In this document: positions 28,200 to 37,173 of the stretch, one piece after another
Position numbering within the stretch: the stretch's first letter is position 1
How the letters are laid out: each line of letters starts with the position of its first letter
DNA from: Litorimonas taeanensis
GTDB taxonomy: Bacteria; Pseudomonadota; Alphaproteobacteria; Caulobacterales; Maricaulaceae
Direction: 5' to 3'
DNA: 64,000 nt
Assembly (NCBI RefSeq): GCF_003634015.1
Contig: NZ_RBII01000002.1
Span: 585,597 to 649,596 of the forward strand
Made by a program: the position numbers and the translations under genes
The notes under the pieces: generated by a model
The model's database searches: none
The model's input: only the letters and a program-made list of their open reading frames with translations
What the model was told of the DNA's origin: nothing

Positions 28200-29501
28200 T
28201 TAAGGCGCCGTTTTATAAACAACGCCGCCCTTCATGACGAAGTCCACTTTTTCCAAGGCTTTCATATTCTCTAATGGGTTTTCGCCGACTGCAATGATAT
28301 CGGCGAATTTCCCTGCATTTAAAGAGCCTGTCTCTTCGGAAACACCAAATAAGGTGGCATTATTTATTGTAGCTGCCTGAATAGCCTGTATGGGCGAAAG
28401 TCCCCAATCCACCATATATTGCATTTGGCGTCCATTTTGCCCGTGTGGGTATACCCCTGCATCCGTTCCAAACGCCATTTTCACTCCAGCCTTTGCGGCT
28501 GCCTTAAAGCGCTCTCTTTGTTTTTTCCCGACGATGCGTTCTTTCGCCAAGCTCTCTTCTAATATCCCAGCCGCTTCGCCTTCTGACAAAATATAATCCG
28601 ACACATAGATATCCATAGACAAATATGTCCCATTTCTTTTGGCTAAACGAATACCTTCATCAGAAATGAAACTCGCATGCTCTACAGAATCGACACCCGC
28701 TTTAATCGCCGTGTTGATGCCGTCTTCACCATGAGCATGAACGGCAACTTTAAGGCCCAGTAAATCAGCCTCATCCACTATGGCTTTCATCTCTTCAAAT
28801 GAGAATTGCTGAGCGCCGATCTTTGTACCCTTTGAGAGCACACCGCCCGTTCCGCAAAATTTAATAACCTTTGCGCCATATTTATTATTTTCTCTAACTT
28901 TTGCGCGGACAGCCCAAGGGCCATCGGCAACGCCGCCCGCCGTTACTTTCGCTTCAAAGGGTAACAAATTATTATCACAATGCCCGCCCGTAATACCCAA
29001 GGAGCGACCCGCAGGAATAATTCGCGGGCCAGGCACCGTTCCATCATCAATAGCGTTCATCAAGTCAATATCAGCGAAACCCGGTGCGCCCAAATTTCGT
29101 ACTGTGGTAAAGCCTGCCATCAACGTTGTCTTCGCATTGGCAACCCCGTGTATGGCTGCTGATGGTGTGGATTCCTTTAGGCTGTTATATCCGTGTAGAT
29201 TAGCATTCCCAATTAAATGTACATGGCTGTCCATTAACCCGGGCAGAAGCGTATAGTTTAAAAGGTCTATTTGCTCAGCCGTCTCTGGCAAGTCTTTGTT
29301 GCTTAATTCTGCCAGCGGTCCGATATCTTTGATACGATCACCCTCGACATAGATATATTGCCGCGCCGTAACTCGTCCTGTTTCGACATTTATGATATGG
29401 CCTGCTTTAATGAGCTTAGCATCAACGACTTCTTGCGCGGCGACAGTATTCGGAATGAACGCAGCGGCAAAACATAAAAGCATCGATTTCAGTTGTCGCA
29501 T
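28200..29501 (-). CDS. Secreted amidohydrolase family protein (imidazolonepropionase/prolidase-like)
   Basis: This is a 433-residue metal-dependent hydrolase with a signal peptide (about residues 1-22, NTVAAQE). The amidohydrolase barrel motifs are LLPGLMDSHVHL (His-x-His), AKVIKFCGTGG with the probable carboxylated lysine, KVAVHAHGED, SVEHASFI and FGTDAGVYPHG (late Asp). It is of the group often annotated as Xaa-Pro dipeptidases or aryldialkylphosphatase-related, acting in the periplasm on peptides or cyclic amides. The exact substrate is unknown. It follows the M50-like gene by 20 bases on the same strand. Confidence 0.88.
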   Translation of the reverse strand: MRQLKSMLLCFAAAFIPNTVAAQEVVDAKLIKAGHIINVETGRVTARQYIYVEGDRIKDIGPLAELSNKDLPETAEQIDLLNYTLLPGLMDSHVHLIGNANLHGYNSLKESTPSAAIHGVANAKTTLMAGFTTVRNLGAPGFADIDLMNAIDDGTVPGPRIIPAGRSLGITGGHCDNNLLPFEAKVTAGGVADGPWAVRAKVRENNKYGAKVIKFCGTGGVLSKGTKIGAQQFSFEEMKAIVDEADLLGLKVAVHAHGEDGINTAIKAGVDSVEHASFISDEGIRLAKRNGTYLSMDIYVSDYILSEGEAAGILEESLAKERIVGKKQRERFKAAAKAGVKMAFGTDAGVYPHGQNGRQMQYMVDWGLSPIQAIQAATINNATLFGVSEETGSLNAGKFADIIAVGENPLENMKALEKVDFVMKGGVVYKTAP

Positions 29502-29521
29502 AGCGGTCTCCGCATTTCTAT

Positions 29522-30238
29522 TTAGGCTGAAGCTCTATCTGAGGGTGAAAGAGTACTTGGTGTTCTCAAGCTCACTCGCAGTACAAAATATATGACGATA
29601 AGACTGAGAACAAACCACAGACCTCCCCAAAAAAGAGTAGGCCCGCCCATTGTTTCAGCGATAATACGTGCATCTGAACGTAAATGCGATCGCTGTAATG
29701 TGTCACTGAATATATCGAATGGTACATAAACCATGCTAGTCAGACCAATCACGCGAAGGAGAATGTCATTAATAGTTCGGCTTAAGAACAAAGCGGCTGA
29801 TAAAAATAAGAGACCCCCGACAACGCAAAAGGCAACTGAAAATAGGTCTCGAATATAGAAGAGGGTCAAGATCAACATAATACCGCCTAGACAAGCAACT
29901 ACCCACCTATCTATTTGGGCACGCAGGGCCAATATAAATATCATTGCACCAAGAATGAGCGAGCCGAGATAACCTGCTGAGGCAATAATAAAACTATTGC
30001 CACCTTGCGACGTGACAGCTCCGCCTTGTTGCGCTGAAATAGATAGCGCCATGACTTTTCCGCCTGTCAACCACGTGGCTAAAACGTGTGAAAACTCATG
30101 CAGGAACACAATGAAAATTTTGACGGGAACAATAATAGGGCTCGACCATAGGCCGAATATAACCAATGTTATAAGCCATAATGTCCAATGCGATTTAATA
30201 TGAATCCACGCCACAGCCCAACCTATGAGCGAAATCAC
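29522..30238 (-). CDS. M50-like membrane metallopeptidase
   Basis: This 238-residue integral membrane protein has the zinc-protease motif HEFSH (HExxH pattern) in the hydrophobic stretch VFLHEFSHVLATWLTGG, and about six membrane helices. This fits the M50B-like peptidase family, a bacterial and plant group related to site-2 proteases. A second metal ligand (Asp in a late helix) could be D172 or D189, but I cannot assign it with confidence. It is transcribed divergently from the CHASE-type kinase. The substrate is unknown. Confidence 0.82.
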   Translation of the reverse strand: MISLIGWAVAWIHIKSHWTLWLITLVIFGLWSSPIIVPVKIFIVFLHEFSHVLATWLTGGKVMALSISAQQGGAVTSQGGNSFIIASAGYLGSLILGAMIFILALRAQIDRWVVACLGGIMLILTLFYIRDLFSVAFCVVGGLLFLSAALFLSRTINDILLRVIGLTSMVYVPFDIFSDTLQRSHLRSDARIIAETMGGPTLFWGGLWFVLSLIVIYFVLRVSLRTPSTLSPSDRASA

Positions 30239-30462
30239 CTTTTCGCAATACTGCGCCTCTATGATTTAACGCATTTGCGCCGTCTCTGGGCTCAAAAAAA
30301 TCAGACTTTATCAAGGATTGCGCTATAACAATATCTAAGTAGCTCGAATCAATTTCTAAGAGATAGTCTATTTCTGCGCAGAATTCATATCGCATTAAAA
30401 CGGAATTTCCGCTCCTTATTTCCTTAATCGTAACGCTTGTTTCTCTCATTCTCACGGTTGGT

Positions 30463-32019
30463 TTGTATCAAGAATTCGAAAGACGAGACACTCAAACCAT
30501 ACAAACAGCATTTGATGAACAAGTTGCCTTGATCAATCAAGGTGTTGGCAATCACATTTCAGAAGCCATATTAGCGCTTCAACGTATGGCTGATCGTTGG
30601 GAATCAAGCGGCGGAACGCCTTTTGAACAATGGCAAGATGATGCCCAAAATTACGTTACTGATTTTGAAGCCCTCAATGCTTTAGAATGGGTGGATGAAG
30701 ACTATATTATCCGCTGGATAGAACCGATGGCTGGTAATGAAGCCGCGTTAGGCCTTAATATTGCCTTCGAAGAAGAGCGCCGCAAAGCCTTGGTAAACTC
30801 TGCGCAAAAAGGTAAAACCACTATCACGCCGCCTCTTGATTTGGTTCAAGGGTATCGCGGCATGATTATTTACATCCCGCTCTTCATAGATCAAAACTTT
30901 GGCGGGTTTCTTGTTGCTATTTACAACACTGATTCATTCATCTCGTCATACCTACCGGATGAATTCGCCGAGAGCTTTGATTTACATGTTTCTGATTCTG
31001 GTAAAACGGTTTTCCAAACCCCGGGGTTTGAAAGCTTTAATACACGGTGGCACAATCAATCCTCTATTTCTCTGCTAGAACGAAAATGGACTGTGGCCAT
31101 TGGCGCTAAGGAACATTTTGTCAGCGAACATCACTCTCATGTTGCACTTGTGACATTTATTGGTGGACTTTTGACCTCTCTTTTACTTGGCTTTGTAATT
31201 TATTCGTTTTTAATTTCGCGTCAGAAAAACCGTATACTTGAACGTCAAAAACATACTTTGACGATGCGAGAAAATGAGAAAAATAAACTCCTAGATAGGC
31301 TTGCCTATTCTAATGAGGAACTCACACATTTTGCTTATATTTGCTCGCATGATCTCCAAGAGCCCTTACGGATGATACGGAGCTTTTCTCAAAAATTAAA
31401 GACCCATATGGGTGAAGCTCTAACAAAGGACCCTAAAGGCGATAAGTATTTTACGTTTATTATGGATGGCGCTGAACGGGCTCAAATTTTGATACAAGAT
31501 ATTTTATCTTATTCAAAAATTGATCAGTCGACGGAAAAAATCGAACGAGTTGACCTCAATGAAATTGTAAGCCTTATCAAGGATAATACGGAGGGCTTAC
31601 TTAAACCACAAACGGGCGTCATTTCTTCTGAACCTCTCCCGTTCATTGAAGGGAATAAAACACAGCTTTACCAGCTGTTTCAAAACCTCATAAATAATGG
31701 ACTCAAATACCAAGCCAAAGGCGCAACACCAAAAATAGACATTTCGGCGGTTGAATTAGAAAAGACCTGGCAAATATCAATTAGTGATAATGGGATTGGA
31801 ATCTCGGCAAAATACCAAAACCAGATATTTGACGTCTTTAAAAGACTACATCGCCGCACAGAATATGCAGGCACCGGCATTGGCTTGGCAATTTGCAAAA
31901 AAGTTGTCGAGCGGCATGGGGGAGATATATGGGTAAATTCTGAAGAAGGCCAAGGGGCAACCTTCACTTTCACACTGCAAAAAGAAAACACAAACCCAGC
32001 TGCGCCGATAGCCCCTTAA
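30463..32019 (+). CDS. CHASE-domain sensor histidine kinase
   Basis: From a TTG at 30463 the protein has 518 residues. A CHASE-like extracytoplasmic sensor fills residues 1-225, a membrane helix lies at 227-251, then a short coil leads to the HisKA H-box FAYICSHDLQEPLR with H296 and an ATPase domain with N-box QNLINNGLKYQ, DNGIGI and TGIGLAICKKVVERHGG. The same frame stays open upstream to 30367 and encodes a clear first membrane helix (FPLLISLIVTLVSLILTVGL), so the true start is probably earlier, at a non-standard codon (for example ATT at 30394). It is close to another kinase and two receivers, but their strands differ. Confidence 0.85.
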   Translation: MYQEFERRDTQTIQTAFDEQVALINQGVGNHISEAILALQRMADRWESSGGTPFEQWQDDAQNYVTDFEALNALEWVDEDYIIRWIEPMAGNEAALGLNIAFEEERRKALVNSAQKGKTTITPPLDLVQGYRGMIIYIPLFIDQNFGGFLVAIYNTDSFISSYLPDEFAESFDLHVSDSGKTVFQTPGFESFNTRWHNQSSISLLERKWTVAIGAKEHFVSEHHSHVALVTFIGGLLTSLLLGFVIYSFLISRQKNRILERQKHTLTMRENEKNKLLDRLAYSNEELTHFAYICSHDLQEPLRMIRSFSQKLKTHMGEALTKDPKGDKYFTFIMDGAERAQILIQDILSYSKIDQSTEKIERVDLNEIVSLIKDNTEGLLKPQTGVISSEPLPFIEGNKTQLYQLFQNLINNGLKYQAKGATPKIDISAVELEKTWQISISDNGIGISAKYQNQIFDVFKRLHRRTEYAGTGIGLAICKKVVERHGGDIWVNSEEGQGATFTFTLQKENTNPAAPIAP

Positions 32020-32064
32020 CAGACATTATAGAGACAGAGAATGGCTGGGCGATATGAGCCTAAC

Positions 32065-32820
32065 TTAGGTTTCAGTCATGAGGTGTTTTGAAATCGTAAA
32101 GCAAAAAGTAGAACCGTTCTCAGACGTTTTCTCTAACCACAATTGCCCCTTATGCTTCTGTATAGCTTTTTTGGCATAGGGTAGACCCATACCCTCACCT
32201 GGGAAATCTTCATTTTCTACGGCGCGGCGAAACACTCTAAAGATGTCTTTTTCATTCTTTTTAGGCACGCCCATCCCATTATCTGTGATGGTAAATGTCC
32301 AATAATCCTCTCCTTCATGGCCAATAATCTCAATCACGGGCTTATGAGGCCCATTATGATAGGTCAGACCATTTTCAATGATGTTTTTGAACACCAAGGA
32401 AAGGCGAGTTTTATCACAGGTAATGATGGGTAATGTATCATAGTGAATTTCGGCCTGCTGCGTTTCAATTAACGCCGCAAGTTCAGTTTGGGCCGTGTTG
32501 ATTAATTCAGCACTTTCGACATTGTCTTCTATCACTTGTTCACGCGTGTTTAAGCGAGAATATTCCCGTAGCTGTTCCAAAGTTTCACGCCCTGAATGGG
32601 CACTAGTAATGATGTGATTAAGGTGTCTTTTTGATTTTTCGTCAAGCGTGTCACGGTTGTTACTGAGTACCATTTCCGCAAAACCTGCAGCATGTCGTAA
32701 TGGGCCACTCAAATCGTGCGAGACAATATAAGCAAAGTCTTGAAACTCTTCAGTCAAAGCCTCAAGCTCGGATTTTAGACTTTCAATTTCTAATTCAGGG
32801 CGGGGGATTGCGTCAGTCAT
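32065..32820 (-). CDS. Cytosolic sensor histidine kinase without sensory domain
   Basis: This is a 251-residue kinase made of a short N-terminal coil, the H-box FAYIVSHDLSGPLRHAAGF with H35, and an ATP-binding domain with FKNIIENGLTYH, DNGMGVP and GEGMGLPYAKKAIQKHKG. It lacks any PAS, GAF or membrane segment. The ATG overlaps the stop of the response-regulator gene before it (TAATG), so the two form a coupled pair. The H-box is of the phytochrome/Cph1 type, as in kinases that work with Rcp1-like receivers, which agrees with its neighbour. Confidence 0.9.
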   Translation of the reverse strand: MTDAIPRPELEIESLKSELEALTEEFQDFAYIVSHDLSGPLRHAAGFAEMVLSNNRDTLDEKSKRHLNHIITSAHSGRETLEQLREYSRLNTREQVIEDNVESAELINTAQTELAALIETQQAEIHYDTLPIITCDKTRLSLVFKNIIENGLTYHNGPHKPVIEIIGHEGEDYWTFTITDNGMGVPKKNEKDIFRVFRRAVENEDFPGEGMGLPYAKKAIQKHKGQLWLEKTSENGSTFCFTISKHLMTET

Positions 32821-33296
32821 TATTCAACAGAAGGCAAACAAACAATATCAACCCAGAAATTTTCGACTTGTTGAACGACGTCCATAAATTTTATCGCGTC
32901 GACAGGTTTAACGATATAGCAATTTGCCTGTAGGTCGTAGCTTTCAAATACATCGCGATCTGATTCTGAGCTCGTTAAAACGATTGTCGGAATTCGGCGC
33001 AAATTTTCATCATTTTTAATGGCGTGAAGCACATCACGGCCACTCACGCGCGGCAAATTCAAATCGAGAAGAATAATATCTGGAGTGGGTGAATCTTCGA
33101 GCCCATTGCGTTTAAAGAGAAAGTCCAATGCCTTACCGCCATCCTCGGCAATGTGGAGCGTATTCCTGAGGCGAGCATCTTCAAAAGCCTCTCGCGTCAG
33201 CTCAATATCACCCTCATTATCTTCAACCAGAAGTATATCAGCGAGTTTATTGGCAGAGCTCATATTTTTTATCCTGATGGCAGCATTATCGGGCAT
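32820..33296 (-). CDS. Rcp1-type response regulator receiver protein
   Basis: This is a single receiver domain of about 158 residues. It has LLVEDNEGDIELTREAFED (acidic pair), LLDLNLPRVSGRD (phosphoacceptor Asp), VLTSSESDRD (Thr/Ser) and YIVKPVD (Lys). This pattern is that of Rcp1-like regulators, which pair with phytochrome-type kinases. The start at 33296 has GAGG a few bases before it. A longer frame to 33350 has no such site. It ends in a TAATG overlap with the kinase, and no output domain is present, so output is probably by protein contact or phosphotransfer. Confidence 0.9.
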   Translation of the reverse strand: MPDNAAIRIKNMSSANKLADILLVEDNEGDIELTREAFEDARLRNTLHIAEDGGKALDFLFKRNGLEDSPTPDIILLDLNLPRVSGRDVLHAIKNDENLRRIPTIVLTSSESDRDVFESYDLQANCYIVKPVDAIKFMDVVQQVENFWVDIVCLPSVE

Positions 33297-33478
33297 TTGA
33301 TCCTCGCGAAGGAAAGTAATCCCTACCCGAATCGATAGCCTAGCATACAAATCCTAAGAAAATATGATATAGTAAAGTTTTTGGGGTGGAATTTACATTA
33401 TACAAGCTAACATTGAGTTAGCGAATTATGACTATTGTTGATGTTCTCGCGTGACGCACGTAAAATCAACTTTAGGGA

Positions 33479-33518
33479 GAGCGGCTATCAGGTAGGTGGG
33501 GTGATGCAATAGCCGCTC
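33479..33518 (-). terminator. Hairpin downstream of the exported 123-residue protein
   Basis: A perfect 10-bp stem (33479-33488 with 33509-33518) encloses a 20-base loop, 20 bases after the stop of the minus-strand gene ending at 33538. There is no clear T-run, so termination is uncertain. Confidence 0.4.
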
Positions 33519-33537
33519 AAGCTTTTAAAGCCTCATA

Positions 33538-33909
33538 TTAACGGGCGCGTTTGGCGTTATTGTCAATAAAAACAGGCGTTGCCATTTTTGATCCGCCTTC
33601 TGATGGGCTCATTTTGTTAAAGCCATCAGTCAACATAACAGAAGACTGCTCTGTGACAAAAGCGATACGGTTCGTAGGCTTTGCGGGTACAGGCTTTACC
33701 ACACGTTTGATACGTGTCTTTGATTTTGAAGACAATTTGATTGTTGTAACAGGCTCGACGTAATTCGAAGCGTGAACCCACTCAGTCTGAGCAACACCCT
33801 TCTCTAGAGGAAATTTATTGAAAGCGTTTTCAGCGTGTGCGCTGGTCGCGATAGTCGTTGAAAGCAAAGCGGCGCATACCACGAAAGCTGTTTTATAACG
33901 ATTAGACAT
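33538..33909 (-). CDS. Hypothetical exported protein
   Basis: This is a 123-residue protein with a clear signal peptide (residues 1-26, cleavage after SAHA) and a basic, Ser/Thr/Lys-rich mature region. I recognise no domain. AAGGAG lies six bases before the ATG, a strong ribosome binding site, which supports a real gene. It is alone between the receiver gene and a large non-coding stretch. Confidence 0.68.
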   Translation of the reverse strand: MSNRYKTAFVVCAALLSTTIATSAHAENAFNKFPLEKGVAQTEWVHASNYVEPVTTIKLSSKSKTRIKRVVKPVPAKPTNRIAFVTEQSSVMLTDGFNKMSPSEGGSKMATPVFIDNNAKRAR

Positions 33910-34476
33910 ATTAGACTCCTTTCAGAGCGATCATTAGGTTGAGGTGGCCGCAACCACCGTAAAATTATTAAGTTTGGAAGTTTTGGCGCGAACCCGATGG
34001 ATCGGCGCAAATTTTAGCGCATAAGGATATCGTCACGCAAAATCGCGTGTTGATAATAGGTGCATATATCTATCGTGCCTTCCGGCACATCCACCCGTCC
34101 TACTGACAGGCTTGAGACTAAAATTTCTGAGCACTCTGTGAAAAACATATCGCTTTCACTAAAGGGAGAATGCAACTTATGGCGGCGGGGCAAAGCGACC
34201 AAATATTCCGGGTATCCGTCACATTGATCCGAGGCCTAAGTTATCCCTGCAGCCCTTATAATTTCATGAGATTAAAACTTGCTCTATAGTTTTAGTTAAA
34301 ATTGCTTTAACACGAAAACTTGAACAGCCTTCTTTTATAATGTCTGTAAAGGTGGAACCCAGACGTCTGTAACCCCGTATACATTAAAGCTTTAATTGAC
34401 TTATCGTTTCTATGGCCGTTTAATTTACACATTAGAAACCCTGTTCAAATAGAATAGGTGCGTTAGGATTTATAAA
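33910..34476. other. 567-base non-coding stretch between the exported protein and the lone receiver
   Basis: I see no convincing gene here. It holds a GGTGG-N6-CCACC hairpin near 33940-33960, a TTAA-N7-TTAA sequence at 34296-34310 that matches the CtrA site pattern (expected by chance about once or twice in a window like this), and an EcfG-like promoter at 34354-34380. A 62-codon minus-strand frame at 34014-34202 starts with TTG and shows no recognisable domain. Confidence 0.6.
34354..34380 (+). promoter_or_regulatory. Probable EcfG-type promoter before the lone receiver gene
   Basis: GGAAC (34354-34358), a 17-base spacer and CGTAT (34376-34380). The -10 half departs from CGTT but equals the CGTAT seen before nepR. 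It implies a leader of about 90 bases. Confidence 0.5.
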
Positions 34477-34836
34477 ATGAAACGCTTACTGCTCGTAGAT
34501 GATGACAAACTTGAGTTCATGTTTGTCAATTTCCTATTGAAAGATCGTTATAATGACGGCTTTGAATTAGGCTATGCGTCATCCATTAGTGATGCGCAGG
34601 ATTATTTGTCTAAGCAAGGGGTGGATTATATTCTTCTCGACGATAAGTTGGGAAACGGCATAACATCCGCTGAATCTATCCCTCAGCTTCAGAAACGCGC
34701 CTTTAACGTCCCTATTGTTGTCATTTCAAAAGACATAAACGGCCCTCATCTAAGAGACCGTCGCCGAATGGGAACCAACAAGGTTGTCGACAAATTCAAA
34801 TTAAAGAATGCACTCGCTGACGGCTTACTGGATTAA
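34477..34836 (+). CDS. Single-domain response regulator
   Basis: This 119-residue protein is one receiver domain: LLLVDDDKLEF supplies the acidic residues, YILLDDKLGNG the phosphoacceptor region, VVISKD the Ser/Thr position and VVDKFKL the conserved lysine. It has no DNA-binding or enzymatic output. An EcfG-like promoter stands before it, so it could belong to the stress response. The two acidic residues DD in the phosphoacceptor segment make the exact phosphorylated Asp uncertain. Confidence 0.85.
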   Translation: MKRLLLVDDDKLEFMFVNFLLKDRYNDGFELGYASSISDAQDYLSKQGVDYILLDDKLGNGITSAESIPQLQKRAFNVPIVVISKDINGPHLRDRRRMGTNKVVDKFKLKNALADGLLD

Positions 34837-34855
34837 TCATCTCTATTTTAACTCG

Positions 34856-35629
34856 CTAAATATGGATGATGGATTCAACGGGCCGATGGTCAGAATGAAT
34901 TTCTTCTAAAACCTCTGCCGCGCTCCCTTCTCCATTTGAAGTTCGCTTTAATTTAGATTGCAAGCCAATCTGTGAGACGGGCCCAATAATGACATGGTCA
35001 AAGTCTTTCCGAGGTGACCAGCTCGGATAAGATTTATGCTGCTCTGATGTTAGGTTAACAGAATTTCGAGCCGCATTGAAATATTCTATAGGCAGTGACC
35101 TCGTCTGACAGTTTAAATCCCCCATCAAAATAAATGGGTGGTCTCGGGGGATTTTCTCGGACAAATATTGCATCTGGGCAATTTGATCAGCCGTCCCCAA
35201 GCTAAGGTGTGTATTGACGGCATAGAATGGCTTTTCGGCTTTAATCAACGCAATCATAGCCCCGCGTCCCGTTCGGCTACCTGGTAACTTTATGTCTTCT
35301 TGATCTCCGATTTCAAACTTAGAAAGCAGTGCATTTCCATGACGAGACACTTTACCAATTTTACGGTTTTCTTGCAGGGCCATGTAGGGCGCTTTTGAAT
35401 AACGTTTTAATTGATCGACTTGGCATAGAAAATTTGACCGCCGCCCCCCTAAATCAACTTCCTGTAAATAGACCAAATCATATCCTGAAATAATCTCTCC
35501 TATTTGAGCAAGAGTTCTGTCTTTGTGAGATGTATGACGTAATTGTCTCCGCCACTGTGTTATATATTGATAATAGGCTTTGGTGCCAATCCCTGCCTGA
35601 ATATTCCATGTTAGACACTTTAATTGCAT
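34856..35629 (-). CDS. Endonuclease/exonuclease/phosphatase family protein
   Basis: This is a 257-residue protein of the EEP superfamily. The motifs are LTWNIQAG at the N-terminus (Asn), VYLQEVD (Glu), GDLNCQ (Asp-x-Asn) and the C-terminal SDHRPVE (Asp-His). It hydrolyses phosphodiester or phosphate bonds; the substrate is not defined. There is no signal peptide. It is divergent from cardiolipin synthase, and a lipid-linked role such as phospholipid or sphingomyelin hydrolysis is possible but unproven. Confidence 0.88.
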   Translation of the reverse strand: MQLKCLTWNIQAGIGTKAYYQYITQWRRQLRHTSHKDRTLAQIGEIISGYDLVYLQEVDLGGRRSNFLCQVDQLKRYSKAPYMALQENRKIGKVSRHGNALLSKFEIGDQEDIKLPGSRTGRGAMIALIKAEKPFYAVNTHLSLGTADQIAQMQYLSEKIPRDHPFILMGDLNCQTRSLPIEYFNAARNSVNLTSEQHKSYPSWSPRKDFDHVIIGPVSQIGLQSKLKRTSNGEGSAAEVLEEIHSDHRPVESIIHI

Positions 35630-35696
35630 AATTTATATACGCATGAGTGAACGCTTTGTTCAACCAAGCGTATAATGACTTTAGGGCGGGTTAAAT

Positions 35697-37154
35697 ATGT
35701 TTGAAATTCAAGTCACAGCCGTTCTGCATATCATCCTGGTATTGGTGTTTGGGCTTAGGGTAATTGCCCGAAGGTTAGCCGTTCCAACGACTTTGGCTTG
35801 GATTATTGTTATCGCCGCCTTCCCTATTATTGGCCTATTGTTCTATTTTGTTTTTGGGGATCATAGACTGGGCCGAAAGCGTATTAAACTCGGTCCCAAT
35901 ATTCGAAACCATTTCCAAGACGCCTATAAAATCAATGCTGATGTCCATAAGAGCCTAGAGCTTAAAGTCTCTCCCTATTTCAGAGAGCTTTCTCAAATCA
36001 TTACAGCGGAAACAGGGTTTTTACCTTCTTTTGGAAACCGATCTGTCCTTATCAGTACGCCGGACGGATTTTTTAACGCGCTTTTACAGGACATAGAGCT
36101 GGCAAAAAACCATTGTTATCTAGAGTTTTACATAATCGAACCCTACGGAAAAGTTTGTGAAGTTTTAGAAGCCCTATGCCGCACGGCCGAACGCGGCGTT
36201 GATTGTCGAATTATAGCCGACGATATTGGCAGCAAGGATTTCTTCAAATCTCATTGGCCACAAACTTTAAGGCAGGCAGGCGTTATTGTCGTAAGATCCT
36301 TACCTGTTGGTCTCTTAAAGTCTTTCTCTAAACGTACGGATCTAAGGAACCACCGCAAGATTATCGTCATTGACCAAAAGATTGGCTATATAGGTAGCTT
36401 TAACCTAATCGATCCTGATTTCTTCAAACGGGAAAGTCGGGTCGGGCAGTGGATAGACCTTGTTGTGCGGGTTGAGGGGCACGCCGTCTCGTCACTCGCC
36501 TGTGTTTTTAATACAGATTATATCTTTGATCACGTGGGTTTTGATTTTCAACATTCTGACCTGCACGACCTCCCCCAAGATACCAAATCAAAACAATATA
36601 AAAGAGATGCAATTTTTCAGATATTACCTTCTGGCCCTGAAATGCGCTCTAGCCTTATTTATGAAGTTATTGTTTCCGCTATATTTGGCGCACGGAAAAA
36701 AATTACAATTGTGACGCCTTATTTCGTTCCTGATGAAGCCATCGTCCTTGCTTTATCTAATGCCGCAAAGCGCGGTTTAATTGTGGAGCTTATATTACCT
36801 CACCGCGTTGACAGCCGAATGGCACGATATGCAGGGCAAGCCAATTTTAGCACTCTGCTTGAGGCTGGGGTTCAAATATACCGCTTTGTGGGCGGTATGC
36901 TGCATACAAAAGCCATCTTAATCGATGATTCAATCTCGTTTGTAGGGACTGTGAATATGGACATGCGAAGCTTTTATCTAAATTTAGAAATCACGCTCTG
37001 CGCCTATGATAAAGAGTTTGCCAAAGCCTTAGCGGCGCAAATGAATGAATATCTTGAGAAAAGTCGCCTTATTAATGCTGACATTTGGGCCAAGCGAAAA
37101 CCGATAGAAAAGTGGAAAGAACGCATTCTAAGGCTCGCTGGGCCCTTGCTTTAA
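35697..37154 (+). CDS. cls: Cardiolipin synthase (phospholipase D family)
   Basis: This 485-residue membrane enzyme has two N-terminal membrane helices (about residues 5-22 and 31-51). Two PLD motifs follow: NHRKIIVID with the GSFN segment, and LHTKAILID with FVGTVNMD. It condenses two phosphatidylglycerol molecules to cardiolipin plus glycerol, or uses a related donor. Length and domain order match bacterial ClsA-type enzymes. It stands divergent from the EEP gene. Confidence 0.93.
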   Translation: MFEIQVTAVLHIILVLVFGLRVIARRLAVPTTLAWIIVIAAFPIIGLLFYFVFGDHRLGRKRIKLGPNIRNHFQDAYKINADVHKSLELKVSPYFRELSQIITAETGFLPSFGNRSVLISTPDGFFNALLQDIELAKNHCYLEFYIIEPYGKVCEVLEALCRTAERGVDCRIIADDIGSKDFFKSHWPQTLRQAGVIVVRSLPVGLLKSFSKRTDLRNHRKIIVIDQKIGYIGSFNLIDPDFFKRESRVGQWIDLVVRVEGHAVSSLACVFNTDYIFDHVGFDFQHSDLHDLPQDTKSKQYKRDAIFQILPSGPEMRSSLIYEVIVSAIFGARKKITIVTPYFVPDEAIVLALSNAAKRGLIVELILPHRVDSRMARYAGQANFSTLLEAGVQIYRFVGGMLHTKAILIDDSISFVGTVNMDMRSFYLNLEITLCAYDKEFAKALAAQMNEYLEKSRLINADIWAKRKPIEKWKERILRLAGPLL

Positions 37155-37173
37155 AGCGCAGGCCTCTAGCGGC

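Noticed and set aside
30195-30455. 86-codon minus-strand frame before the CHASE kinase
   Set aside because: It runs antisense to the kinase's likely membrane-helix segment, and it shows no recognisable protein pattern.
34014-34202. 62-codon minus-strand frame starting with TTG in the non-coding stretch
   Set aside because: Protein-like composition but no family, no ribosome binding site and a non-ATG start; kept only as a note in the gap entry.
34296-34310. CtrA-binding sequence TTAA-N7-TTAA
   Set aside because: Expected by chance about once or twice in an AT-moderate window of this size; not reported as a regulatory site.
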